64,000 nt of DNA from an uncultured Muribaculaceae bacterium (lineage in GTDB: Bacteria > Bacteroidota > Bacteroidia > Bacteroidales > Muribaculaceae): assembly GCA_910587915.1 (NCBI GenBank), contig CAJUOB010000004.1, positions 1-64,000 on the forward strand, read 5' to 3'. The notes beneath the pieces are model-generated. The model did not search any database. It was not told the DNA's origin and was given only the letters and a program-made list of their open reading frames with translations. The position numbers were made by a program, and so were the translations under genes. Positions 15,492 to 23,528 of this stretch are shown in pieces. The first letter of the stretch is position 1. Each line of letters opens with the position of its first letter.

Positions 15492-17030
15492 TTACTTGGC
15501 AAAGCTTACCGAGCGGGTCTCGCGGATAACGGTAATCTTGACCTGACCCGGATATGTCATTTCGTCCTGTATGCGACGTGCGATTTCGCCCGAAAGTTTT
15601 TCGGTCTCGGCATCGTCGATCTTGTCGGCACCTACAATCACACGCAGTTCACGGCCAGCCTGGATAGCATAGGTCTTCACCACACCGGGATAGGACAGCG
15701 CAAGCTGCTCGAGATCGTTGAGACGCTTGATATAAGCCTCGACAATCTCACGACGGGCACCGGGACGGGCACCGGAGATAGCATCGCACACCTGCACGAT
15801 AGGAGCCAGGAGCGATGTCTGCTCCACTTCGTCGTGGTGCGCGCCGATGGCATTGCATATTTCGGGTTTTTCCTTGTATTTCTCGGCGAGTTTCATACCC
15901 AGAAGTGCGTGGGGCAGCTCGGGTTCTTCATCGGGCACCTTGCCTATGTCGTGGAGCAGACCGGCGCGACGGGCTTTCTTGGGATTGAGACCAAGCTCCG
16001 AAGCCATAACGGCACAAAGATTGGCAGTCTCGCGTGAGTGCTGGAGCAGATTCTGCCCGTAGCTCGAACGGTATTTCATCTTTCCGACAAGGCGGATGAG
16101 TTCGGGGTGCAGACCATGGATGCCGAGGTCGATGCAGGTGCGCTGACCGGTTTCGATTATCTCCTGCTCTATCTGCTTGCGAACCTTCGCCACCACTTCC
16201 TCGATACGGGCAGGGTGGATACGGCCATCGGCCACCAACTGGTGGAGTGCCAGACGCGCAATCTCACGACGCACAGGGTCGAAGCCCGAAAGAACGATGG
16301 CTTCGGGGGTATCGTCGACGATAATCTCGATACCGGTAGCAGCCTCGAGAGCACGGATATTGCGGCCTTCACGACCGATTATGCGGCCCTTGATTTCGTC
16401 GGAGTCGATGTGGAATACGGTCACAGAATTCTCGATAGCCGTTTCGGTGGCCACTCGCTGTATGCTCTGCACCACGATGCGCTTGGCTTCCTTGTTGGCA
16501 GTCATCTTGGCATCGTCCATTATATCATTGATATACGATGCGGCGGCAGTCTTTGCCTCATCCTTGAGGCTTTCGATGAGTTTTTCTTTGGCCTCGGTCG
16601 ACGACAGTCCCGAGATATGCTCGAGCATGGTCTGAGCCTGCTGGTGCAGCTCATCGAGCTGTGCCTGACGCGCATTGAGAGCTGTCTGCTGGTTTTCAAC
16701 CGACTGGCGCAAGTTGTCGAGTTCGTTGCGGGTACGCTGATTCTCGCTCTGCTGCTGGTTGAGCTGAAGTTCGCGCTGCTTCTGCTTGGCTTCGGCCGAC
16801 TGCAGTTTCGACATTTTGGCATTTGCTGCCTTTTCGGCCTCGGCGCTTATACGCAGGGCCTCTTCACGACCTTCGAGCGCTTTGTTGCGCTTTATGTCCT
16901 CGGCCTCGCGATGTGCTTCCTCGATGATGAGTTTAGCACGTGTTCCGGCCATTTTACGCTGCGCCACCAGTGTAATTGCAACCGCGATGGCTGCTGCGAC
17001 GATGGCTACTGCGATGAAATACAAAAACAT
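15492..17030 (-). CDS. rny: Ribonuclease Y
   Basis: A membrane-anchored endoribonuclease of about 512 residues that starts mRNA decay. From the ATG at 17030 it reads MFLYFIAV, followed by one N-terminal transmembrane helix, a long coiled coil (about 30-190), a KH domain (GREGRNIRALE) and an HD domain (LLHDIGKVPDEE). An upstream in-frame start at 17129 would add 33 residues rich in Cys and Arg before the helix, which is unlike the family, so the shorter start is preferred. A gap of 197 bases separates it from zapA upstream. Confidence 0.94.
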   Translation of the reverse strand: MFLYFIAVAIVAAAIAVAITLVAQRKMAGTRAKLIIEEAHREAEDIKRNKALEGREEALRISAEAEKAANAKMSKLQSAEAKQKQRELQLNQQQSENQRTRNELDNLRQSVENQQTALNARQAQLDELHQQAQTMLEHISGLSSTEAKEKLIESLKDEAKTAAASYINDIMDDAKMTANKEAKRIVVQSIQRVATETAIENSVTVFHIDSDEIKGRIIGREGRNIRALEAATGIEIIVDDTPEAIVLSGFDPVRREIARLALHQLVADGRIHPARIEEVVAKVRKQIEQEIIETGQRTCIDLGIHGLHPELIRLVGKMKYRSSYGQNLLQHSRETANLCAVMASELGLNPKKARRAGLLHDIGKVPDEEPELPHALLGMKLAEKYKEKPEICNAIGAHHDEVEQTSLLAPIVQVCDAISGARPGARREIVEAYIKRLNDLEQLALSYPGVVKTYAIQAGRELRVIVGADKIDDAETEKLSGEIARRIQDEMTYPGQVKITVIRETRSVSFAK

Positions 17031-17227
17031 GGTTATCTTTTGGTTCTTGCAATTAAAAACAAAGGCGCCCTTGCATCTACTGCACAATGGTTTATTGGCA
17101 GAAAGATATACAGGCGCGGTTAACAACACTCGTTAGGCGAGCGAACCGAAAGATGCTGCGACGTTGAAGTCAAGATGATTGCCCCATCGGCAACCACGGC
17201 ATGAAAAAAAGCGGAATACAGGCACAA
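17031..17227 (-). other. zapA-rny intergenic gap, candidate small-RNA region
   Basis: A 197-base gap lies inside an otherwise tightly packed reverse-strand run. It holds a hairpin (CTCG/CGAG nested in CGGTT/AACCG, roughly 17112-17143), a T tract on the reverse strand near 17203-17209, and no open frame of note. In other bacteria the 6S RNA gene often lies next to zapA, so a small RNA is possible, but I could not build a convincing 6S fold. Confidence 0.3.
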
Positions 17228-17524
17228 TCAGTCAGTACCTTCGAGAAGTTCGTCGAGGCGCTTCTCGAAATCGTCCAGCATCTGTGCCTGGGAGTTAATC
17301 ATATTTGTCTGGCGATAAAGCATCGTGGCATAGTATAGTGTCACCTTTGCAAGTGCCACTGGCTGAGGGTCGGCATTGGCGCCGTAGCTCAGACGGTCTA
17401 CATTTTCGTTGATGCGCTTTATCACAAGCCGGTAGAACGACTCTTCGCTCTCCGAAACCGGAAGCCTGAATGGCTCAACTCCGGATATTTTGATTGTTAT
17501 CCTATGTTCTTTATTTTCTTCCAT
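17228..17524 (-). CDS. zapA: Cell division protein ZapA
   Basis: A 98-residue protein of the ZapA family, which bundles FtsZ filaments at the division site. The N-terminal globular part (ITIKISGVEPFRLPVSESEESFYR) and the C-terminal coiled coil (about 60-95) fit the family, as does the length. It begins 19 bases after the small coiled-coil gene upstream and is co-transcribed with it. Confidence 0.9.
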   Translation of the reverse strand: MEENKEHRITIKISGVEPFRLPVSESEESFYRLVIKRINENVDRLSYGANADPQPVALAKVTLYYATMLYRQTNMINSQAQMLDDFEKRLDELLEGTD

Positions 17525-17543
17525 CGGCGGCTGCTCGGTGCAA

Positions 17544-17843
17544 TCAGATATCTCGAGTCAGATCGGCTATGCATAAATCGATATCCCGCACCAATTCAGA
17601 AACAAGGGTTCTGGCACGCCGCACATCTTCGGGTGTCGCAGCCACTGCTGCAGAAACCCTCAAGTGCTCTCTTTCCAGCTGCAGACGCTCTATCTGGGCG
17701 TCGCGTGCCCGCAAGGTTGCCCTGAGCTCTTCGAGCTCTTGGACAAGCTCCTCGTTCCGGCGGCGTAATGTCGCAAACCGGGTCACAAGCAATTCACTTT
17801 TATGCCCCAGACGGGCCAGCTGCTCGGCGAGATCCTTTGCCAT
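17544..17843 (-). CDS. Small coiled-coil protein upstream of zapA
   Basis: A 99-residue protein from the ATG at 17843. It is nearly all heptad-rich coiled coil (LVTRFATLRRRNEELVQELE onward) and has no signal or membrane segment. Its position before zapA and its composition suggest a ZapB-like or other division-associated coiled coil, but the sequence alone does not prove it. An upstream frame extends to 17942 but runs through the promoter, so it is not the start. The promoter at 17860-17891 leaves a leader of about 10 bases. Confidence 0.75.
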   Translation of the reverse strand: MAKDLAEQLARLGHKSELLVTRFATLRRRNEELVQELEELRATLRARDAQIERLQLEREHLRVSAAVAATPEDVRRARTLVSELVRDIDLCIADLTRDI

Positions 17844-17859
17844 TATTTCCAAATTTTCA

Positions 17860-17891
17860 CAAAAGTAGCATTTTTTTTCAAAACGACAAAA
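17860..17891 (-). promoter_or_regulatory. Promoter of the coiled-coil/zapA operon
   Basis: Reverse strand TTTG (complement of 17888-17891) and TACTTTTG (complement of 17860-17867) are 20 bases apart. Confidence 0.8.
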
Positions 17892-17938
17892 AATATGGCG
17901 TAGAATCATATACAGCCCCGATACAGCAGGGCTATAAA

Positions 17939-17980
17939 GCAAAACAGAGGATCACCCTCACGGGAAATCCTCTGTTTTGC
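17939..17980 (-). terminator. Terminator of the tRNA-Asn pair
   Basis: A perfect 14-base-pair stem (17939-17952 with 17967-17980) with AAAA/TTTT in the arms lies immediately after the 3' end of the first tRNA-Asn read on the reverse strand. Confidence 0.8.
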
Positions 17981-18053
17981 GCTTCAAGATGGACTCGAAC
18001 CAACGACCCTCTGATTAACAGTCAGATGCTCTAACCGACTGAGCTATTGAAGC
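17980..18053 (-). tRNA. tRNA-Asn (GTT)
   Basis: The reverse strand gives a full cloverleaf: acceptor stem GCTTCAA/TTGAAGC, D arm AGCTCAGTCGGTTAGAGC, and an anticodon loop CTGTTAA with anticodon GTT. The T arm contains GGTTCGAGTCC. The discriminator is G and CCA is not encoded. It is identical to the copy at 18098-18171. Confidence 0.95.
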
Positions 18054-18097
18054 AATTGTGCAAGAGATACTTGCTGTATGATGTGATAATGAATAAG

Positions 18098-18171
18098 CGC
18101 TTCAAGATGGACTCGAACCAACGACCCTCTGATTAACAGTCAGATGCTCTAACCGACTGAGCTATTGAAGC
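18098..18171 (-). tRNA. tRNA-Asn (GTT), second identical copy
   Basis: Same cloverleaf and anticodon GTT as the neighbouring copy, separated from it by 44 bases. The two are probably one transcript from the promoter at 18206-18213 to the terminator at 17939-17980. Confidence 0.95.
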
Positions 18172-18205
18172 AGTTATTGCGGCGCCCCTCGGGGCTTTTG
18201 CGGTG

Positions 18206-18213
18206 CAAATTTA
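18206..18213 (-). promoter_or_regulatory. -7 element of the tRNA-Asn operon
   Basis: TAAATTTG on the reverse strand fits TAnnTTTG and lies about 35 bases before the tRNA 5' end. A clear -33 TTTG is not visible (only CTTG at a suitable distance). Confidence 0.55.
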
Positions 18214-18404
18214 CAATCAATTTTCGAATCGTGCAAGCTTTTTTCGATTTTTTTGAATTTTATTTTTGCACCATGCGATTTACACATTAATAATATAATA
18301 AGCACCAACCGGCTATTTAGGCAAAAAAGCAATTTCAGGCAAGAAAGGCGCGACAAGGCCATTCATGTGAGAAAAATCGAAGTTGAGATGAGGAATGGAA
18401 AAAA

Positions 18405-18436
18405 TTTGGCTGATTGCGAAAAAAAGTGTACCTTTG
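18405..18436 (+). promoter_or_regulatory. Promoter of rpsF-rpsR-rplI
   Basis: TTTG at 18405-18408 and TACCTTTG at 18429-18436 with a 20-base spacer. The predicted start is near 18442, giving a leader of roughly 37 bases. Confidence 0.85.
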
Positions 18437-18478
18437 CAGCCGGAAAATTAAAACTCCACTTAATCAATTAATTATCAA

Positions 18479-18844
18479 ATGCAGTACGAAACCGTTTTCA
18501 TTTTAACTCCCGTTTTGTCTGATGTTCAGATGAAGGAAGCGGTAGAAAAGTTTGCAAAAGTACTCACCGACAACGGTGCTACCATTGTAAACACCGAGGA
18601 ATGGGGCCTGCGTAAGCTCGCTTATCCCATCCAGAAAAAATCGACCGGCTTTTACAGCCTCATTGAGTTCGAAGCAGATCCTCAGGTAATCCGCAAGCTC
18701 GAAATCGCCTATCGCCGCGACGAACGCGTGCTCCGTTGGCTCACATTCCGCCAGGACAAATACGCCGCACAGTACGCCGCCAAGCGTCGCGCCCGCCGCG
18801 CCGCCCAGCCCCAGGCTCAAACCGTAGAAACTAAGGAGGACTAA
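18479..18844 (+). CDS. rpsF: 30S ribosomal protein S6
   Basis: A 121-residue ribosomal protein that binds 16S rRNA together with S18 in the platform of the small subunit. The start MQYETVFILTPVLSD and the central TEEWGLRKLAYPIQKKSTGFY are typical. The C-terminal tail is Ala/Arg-rich (KRRARRAAQPQ). It is the first gene of the usual rpsF-rpsR-rplI operon, 3 bases before rpsR. Confidence 0.97.
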   Translation: MQYETVFILTPVLSDVQMKEAVEKFAKVLTDNGATIVNTEEWGLRKLAYPIQKKSTGFYSLIEFEADPQVIRKLEIAYRRDERVLRWLTFRQDKYAAQYAAKRRARRAAQPQAQTVETKED

Positions 18845-18847
18845 ATC

Positions 18848-19117
18848 ATGGCACAGACTCAATCCGAAATCCGCTACCTCACTCCCATGTCGGTAGACGT
18901 GAAAAAGAAAAAATACTGCCGTTTCAAACGTTTCGGCATCAACTTCATCGACTATAAGGATCCGGAATTCCTCAAGAAATTCCTCAACGAGCAGGGCAAA
19001 ATCCTTCCCCGCCGCATCACCGGCACCTCGCTGAAATTCCAGCGCCGCGTGGCTCAGGCCGTTAAGCGTGCCCGTCACCTCGCTCTCCTGCCCTACGTGA
19101 CCGACCTGATGAAATAA
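18848..19117 (+). CDS. rpsR: 30S ribosomal protein S18
   Basis: An 89-residue ribosomal protein. The core KKYCRFKRFGINFIDYKDPE and the C-terminal RRITGTSLKFQRRVAQAVKR match S18. It has a single cysteine near the N-terminus rather than the four-cysteine zinc form. It lies between S6 (its binding partner) and L9 in one operon. Confidence 0.97.
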   Translation: MAQTQSEIRYLTPMSVDVKKKKYCRFKRFGINFIDYKDPEFLKKFLNEQGKILPRRITGTSLKFQRRVAQAVKRARHLALLPYVTDLMK

Positions 19118-19137
19118 CCCTTAACGCCAGGAAGAAT

Positions 19138-19578
19138 ATGAAAATCATACTCAAAGAAGACGTCAGCGGCCTTGGATACAAGGACGACGTTGTAGAAGTA
19201 AAAGACGGATACGGCCGTAACTACCTCATCCCCTACGGTAAAGCCGTGATCGCCACTCCCTCGGCTCTTAAGGTTCTCGCTGAAAACCAGCGTCAGCGCG
19301 CTCACAAGCTCGCTAAGATCAAGGCCGACGCAGAAGCTCTCGCAGCTTCGCTCAAGGATGTGAAGCTCACCATCGGTGCCAAGACCAGCGCCACCGGTAC
19401 CATCTTCGGTTCTGTGAACAGCATCCAGATCGCTGAAGCCCTCGAAAAGCTCGGCTTCAACATCGACCGCAAGATTATCGAAATCGAACCCGTGAAGGAA
19501 GTTGGCGAATATGTAGCCACCGTTAAGCTCCACAAGGAAGTTACCGCACAGGTTCCCTTCGAAGTCGTGGCAGAATAA
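19138..19578 (+). CDS. rplI: 50S ribosomal protein L9
   Basis: A 146-residue large-subunit protein that binds near the base of the L1 stalk. The N-terminal domain reads MKIILKEDVSGLGYKDDVVEV, then the conserved GYGRNYLIPYGKAV. A long connecting helix (about 40-75) and a C-terminal domain follow. It ends the operon, with a strong terminator at 19604-19638. Confidence 0.97.
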   Translation: MKIILKEDVSGLGYKDDVVEVKDGYGRNYLIPYGKAVIATPSALKVLAENQRQRAHKLAKIKADAEALAASLKDVKLTIGAKTSATGTIFGSVNSIQIAEALEKLGFNIDRKIIEIEPVKEVGEYVATVKLHKEVTAQVPFEVVAE

Positions 19579-19603
19579 TAGCCATAACCCCACACATACC
19601 TCA

Positions 19604-19638
19604 TCGACCGCAGCAACTTGCCGCGGTCGATTTTTTTT
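19604..19638 (+). terminator. Terminator of rpsF-rpsR-rplI
   Basis: TCGACCGC (19604-19611) pairs with GCGGTCGA (19623-19630), followed by eight T. The end of the T run also supplies the -33 element of the next promoter. Confidence 0.9.
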
Positions 19639-19666
19639 GCACATACATAACTTTTTCGTACCTTTG
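19636..19666 (+). promoter_or_regulatory. Promoter of the RING/TerD-like gene
   Basis: TTTG at 19636-19639 (in the terminator T tract) and TACCTTTG at 19659-19666 with a 19-base spacer. Transcription from about 19672 would give a leader of about 200 bases, in which I see no clear structured element or short gene. Confidence 0.75.
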
Positions 19667-19871
19667 GCGCATATTCGGGCCAAGAACGACTTACTCCATT
19701 ACCTCATGTGAAGACTCAGTCGTTCAATTGCCCGTTTTTTTGGCACAAACCGAAATGACGGTGCATACAATAGAACCTTATAGTCGGTAGCGCGTTTGGA
19801 GCAATATACAAGCATCTGTCGCACACCAACTGGACACACCGGGTTTTCGATTCAAGCTAATTTTCAAGCTC

Positions 19872-22202
19872 ATGGCGCGCACCAGATGTACCATGTACTC
19901 TGAGCATCAGACATGCAGCATTTCATACCTCATACCGCAAATCCAAATGAACATAGCTCTCTTCAACACGGCATTTTCAGCCGGAGCAATCCTGATACCG
20001 GCCAATAAGGTCGACGAAACGCCATGCACCGCCACTCCGGAAGCAACCGCTTTCGCAGCAGTGATGGCCGATAACGGATATGGCCTCGACCAGAAACTCT
20101 TCAGGGCGCTCTGCCATCTGGAAGCGGCCGATATTGCGGCAATAAACGAAGCCGTGGAGGAAAAACTGCAGCTTAAGCTCAACTGGATGCCGCTGATCAA
20201 AGGATGGACCACACCTACAGGTGCGACATTCTTCGATGCTCTCGTGGCAATGTTCGCAAATGTGCTGCCGCCACTAAGGGACGTTGAAGGTGTGACACTT
20301 CCTTGCGGGCACTTCATTCCGAAAGGCACATTCCCCCTCGAGCGCTACAACGGTTGTCCTCTCTGTGGCACCCCCTTCGACACATCCGCAGAGACCTTCC
20401 ATGGCCAAGGCTCCAACCTGAAGCCACTCACGCTATGGACAGAGACCGACCTCAGAGCCTATGAACTATCGTTGCTGCAATCGCGGGTACCACTCGATGC
20501 CACACAGACCGTAGCCCTGCGCACACTTATAGCCGAATATGGTGTGCCGGCCGAAGTCGACATACCCATGCGCGAGACAGCCATCATCGCATTCCTCGCA
20601 CTGGCAGAGAGCGGCGATTACGACCGCGCGGCGACATTCATAAAAACGCCTGTCGACCTTCTGCGTGCGCTTTGGTCGGAAAAAACAGGGCTGACACGCA
20701 TCGTCACGCCGGCCAAATTCATTGCTCGCCAAGGACGCACTGTGGGCTATGCGTGGCAAGCTGACTATCGGGAAAGAGTACAGGAGAAAGAGAACGCCAC
20801 TGCGGCAGAACTCAAACTAAAATATCCACGGGCCATGTGCCGGTTTGCCGCCACGCTATTCGAAAATATGCCGGGAAGCCCGGAAGGCATATGCGAGCTC
20901 ATGCATCCGCAGCGTGGCATGTGGGTGCGGTTCATCCGTGCACTGAGACTGAGCGAGTATGCCCGACGACACGATCACCCGCGTCTGCGCGAGATCCTCG
21001 ACCGCTTCTACCGCACCGACTATCCCGTATGGGCCGGCGAAGTGGAGACAGCCATGCTTGGCGGCGAAACCGAACGCGCCCTTGCGCTGCTGAAGCAGCG
21101 TCCGGGGACTTTTGCCCGCATGCTTGTGGCCGCAATGTTGCACCTCGGTCAGGAGCCGGTGCTGGCCGCATTCGCTGATGTTGCCGAGAGACTGCCTATG
21201 CGCCTGTTGGTGACACTCGACATGTATATAGCTTACTGCCTCGACCAGCAGACCGAACGCAGCGTGCGTATTGCCGGCGGCGGCACCCATGTGCTTACGC
21301 CAAGCGCCGCCCTGCAAGCCAAGACACCGGCTGAAACGGCAGCAATGACAGATGCTGTGAAAAAAATTTGCGCTGATGCCATACGTCGGCAATTTGCCGG
21401 AGACAGGGCCACTGCCGGAACCGTGTATATATCACCCGAGCTATTCAATATCCCCGTTCCGATAGGAGAGCGGGCTGTCAGCGCTGCCGACGATGGCTAT
21501 GTGACACAAGGCACATCGTTCGACATTTCAGGCGATAACGTGCGTCTTTTCCTTCACTGGGGCGAAGGGCTTCCGGCACAGCACATCGACATGGACCTAA
21601 GCGCCATTATTGTGTACGACGACCACCGGACCGAGTGCGCTTACTACAACCTCAATCCCACCGGGGCCATACACAGCGGCGACATACAGCAGATACCCGA
21701 CATGGTCGGAGCTGCGGAGTACATAGAGCTCGACATTCCAGCCCTGGCACACGATGGAGCCAGATATGTGATATTCAACGTGAGTGCATACACCTCAGGT
21801 GGCATCCATCCGACCGTGCGCGTGGGCTGGATGGACTCGAAATATCCCATGAAAGTGTCCAACGAGACCGGAGTGGCCTACGATCCGTCGACGGTGCAGT
21901 TCTCGGCACGCGTCGCAGGTCTTGATTCCCACGACCAGCTTGTATTCGGTATCCTCGACATCAGCCGAAGATCCATCGCATGGCTCGAAATGGCCGACAA
22001 TGGACAGATTGCCCGAAATATCGACATAAACAAAGTGAAGGCGCTCATGGATAAACTCAGCCAGCGCATGAGCATCGGTCAGTTACTTCTCCTACGCGCA
22101 GAGGGTCTCGGACAGCGACGCATCGACTCGCCGGCAGAGGGCGCCGAAGTTTTCCGCGCCACTCCGGCAGACATCGCACATGTGGCAGGATTTCTCGGCT
22201 GA
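19872..22202 (+). CDS. Large protein with RING-like zinc motif and TerD-like domain
   Basis: A cytoplasmic protein of 776 residues with no signal or membrane segment. A half-RING-like zinc motif is visible: Cys145-x-His147 followed by Cys162-x-x-Cys165 (LPCGHF ... CPLCGTPF). The long middle part (about 200-530) is helical with no recognised motif. From about 547 to 690 it resembles a TerD-type domain: FDISGDNVRLFLHW, IDMDLSAIIVYD, AYYNLNPTGAIHSGD and VIFNVSAYTSGG. This matches what I recall of the MXAN_6230/SCO0854 RING-domain family, found with tellurite/stress (Ter) proteins; that assignment is from memory. The start could also be the ATG at 19947 (MNIALFNTAF), which removes 25 atypical residues. 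It is monocistronic; no other Ter gene is in the window. Confidence 0.75.
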   Translation: MARTRCTMYSEHQTCSISYLIPQIQMNIALFNTAFSAGAILIPANKVDETPCTATPEATAFAAVMADNGYGLDQKLFRALCHLEAADIAAINEAVEEKLQLKLNWMPLIKGWTTPTGATFFDALVAMFANVLPPLRDVEGVTLPCGHFIPKGTFPLERYNGCPLCGTPFDTSAETFHGQGSNLKPLTLWTETDLRAYELSLLQSRVPLDATQTVALRTLIAEYGVPAEVDIPMRETAIIAFLALAESGDYDRAATFIKTPVDLLRALWSEKTGLTRIVTPAKFIARQGRTVGYAWQADYRERVQEKENATAAELKLKYPRAMCRFAATLFENMPGSPEGICELMHPQRGMWVRFIRALRLSEYARRHDHPRLREILDRFYRTDYPVWAGEVETAMLGGETERALALLKQRPGTFARMLVAAMLHLGQEPVLAAFADVAERLPMRLLVTLDMYIAYCLDQQTERSVRIAGGGTHVLTPSAALQAKTPAETAAMTDAVKKICADAIRRQFAGDRATAGTVYISPELFNIPVPIGERAVSAADDGYVTQGTSFDISGDNVRLFLHWGEGLPAQHIDMDLSAIIVYDDHRTECAYYNLNPTGAIHSGDIQQIPDMVGAAEYIELDIPALAHDGARYVIFNVSAYTSGGIHPTVRVGWMDSKYPMKVSNETGVAYDPSTVQFSARVAGLDSHDQLVFGILDISRRSIAWLEMADNGQIARNIDINKVKALMDKLSQRMSIGQLLLLRAEGLGQRRIDSPAEGAEVFRATPADIAHVAGFLG

Positions 22203-22337
22203 TAAGCCGCAGAAAATGCCATTCGCCATTTTTTATTATTTTTTCACAGTCGCACCAGCACATTATCGGTGTCCCGGACGTTATACAATACATCATCATA
22301 CTTGCTATCGCTATTTATCACTTTTATGTAAGTGCTT

Positions 22338-23528
22338 ATGAAAAAAACATCCTATACAGGCTTCCTGAAATCGAAAAAAGGAAAAGGCGCTATCATAGCC
22401 CTGGCTGTCATTGCAGCAGCGGCCATAATACTTTGGTTTGCACTACGCCCCAAAGCGGCAACGCCAAGCTTACCTATCGTTGAAGTAAGCCCGGTTACCA
22501 CATCCGATGTCAACGTCTACGGCGAATATGCCGGCCGCATCCGCGCCCAGCAATTTGTCGAAGTCAGAGCCCGTGTCGAAGGCTATCTCGAGAAAATGTT
22601 CTTCGAGGAAGGCACACATATCGACAAAGGCCAGACCCTGTTCATCATCGACCGCAAGGTATACAAGGCTCTTGCCGAGAAAGCACGCGCACAGCTCAAC
22701 AAAGCCCGAGCCAACGCACAGAAGGCCGAGCGCGACCTTGCCCGTATAAAACCTCTCTACGAACAGAATGCAGCCTCTCAGCTCGACCTCGACAATGCCG
22801 AGGCCGCCTACGAAAGTGCAAAAGCCGAAGAATCGGTGGCAGCCGCCGACCTCACCCAGGCAGAGCTCGTGCTAAGCTATACCACAGTGACAAGTCCTAT
22901 TTCGGGCTATGTGAGCGAACGCAGCGCCGACATCGGCACGCTCGTTGGCCCCGGCGGCAAATCGCTCCTGGCCACAGTGGTGAAAAGCGACACCGTGCTT
23001 GTGGACTTCTCCATGACAGCCCTCGACTATCTTAACAGCAAGAATCGCGATGTGAACATTGGCCAGAAAAGCGAATCGCGCCAATGGGAACCATATGTGA
23101 CCGTAACTCTCGCCGACGGCTCGGAGTACCCGTTCAAGGGTCTTGTGGATTTCGCATCGCCTCAGGTCGATCCCACCACCGGAACATTCTCAGTACGTGC
23201 CGAAATGCCCAACCCCGACCATGTGCTGCTGCCGGGTGAATTCACAAGAGTGAAAGTACTCAAGGATGTGCTCACCAATGCTGTGAACGTACCATCGAAA
23301 GCTCTCGAAATCGAGCGTGGCGGCGCTTACATCTATGTAGTTCGCCCCGACAGCGTGGTCGAACGCCGTTTCGTAGAGACCGGCCCCGAAACCGGCAATA
23401 ATGTGATAATAGAACGTGGGCTCTCGCCCGATGAGAAAATAGTAACCGAAGGCTTCCATAAACTACGCCACGGCATGAAAGTACGCCCGGTGGCACAAAC
23501 CGATACAATAAGTCAGGCTAAAAAATGA
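22338..23528 (+). CDS. RND efflux periplasmic adaptor subunit
   Basis: A membrane fusion protein of about 396 residues linking an RND pump to its outer-membrane channel. A signal-anchor helix (about 19-37) is followed by the lipoyl/barrel-sandwich halves (RVEGYLEKMFFEEGTHIDKGQ and the later TSPISGYVSE) around an alpha-helical hairpin rich in Ala, Lys and Glu (about 115-180). Beta-barrel and membrane-proximal domains come last. The ATG at 22338 is preferred over the GTG two codons upstream. No lipobox is present, unlike AcrA. It overlaps the pump gene by 4 bases. Confidence 0.93.
   Translation: MKKTSYTGFLKSKKGKGAIIALAVIAAAAIILWFALRPKAATPSLPIVEVSPVTTSDVNVYGEYAGRIRAQQFVEVRARVEGYLEKMFFEEGTHIDKGQTLFIIDRKVYKALAEKARAQLNKARANAQKAERDLARIKPLYEQNAASQLDLDNAEAAYESAKAEESVAAADLTQAELVLSYTTVTSPISGYVSERSADIGTLVGPGGKSLLATVVKSDTVLVDFSMTALDYLNSKNRDVNIGQKSESRQWEPYVTVTLADGSEYPFKGLVDFASPQVDPTTGTFSVRAEMPNPDHVLLPGEFTRVKVLKDVLTNAVNVPSKALEIERGGAYIYVVRPDSVVERRFVETGPETGNNVIIERGLSPDEKIVTEGFHKLRHGMKVRPVAQTDTISQAKK

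Larger units (their letters stand above)
18172..18478. other. tRNA-Asn / rpsF divergent intergenic region
   Basis: This 307-base non-coding gap contains two things: a reverse-strand -7 element TAAATTTG (complement of 18206-18213) for the tRNAs with a compact GCCCC/GGGGC hairpin between it and the tRNA, and the rpsF promoter at 18405-18436. I see no gene in the remainder. Confidence 0.7.

Noticed and set aside
16038..17123. A long open frame on the forward strand, antisense to rny (361 codons), and similar antisense frames at 3394-4599, 14136-15392, 10784-11845 and 51134-52234
   Set aside because: They run opposite to genes with clear protein families, have no recognisable domains, and are expected when codons are GC-rich at the third position.
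17030..17129. Extended N-terminus for RNase Y starting at 17129
   Set aside because: The extra 33 residues are Cys/Arg-rich, precede the membrane anchor and do not resemble the family; the ATG at 17030 gives a normal N-terminus.
17980..18171. Two near-identical 74-base direct repeats with a 44-base spacer, CRISPR-like at first glance
   Set aside because: Both fold as complete tRNA-Asn cloverleaves with the same anticodon; there are no further repeats or cas genes.
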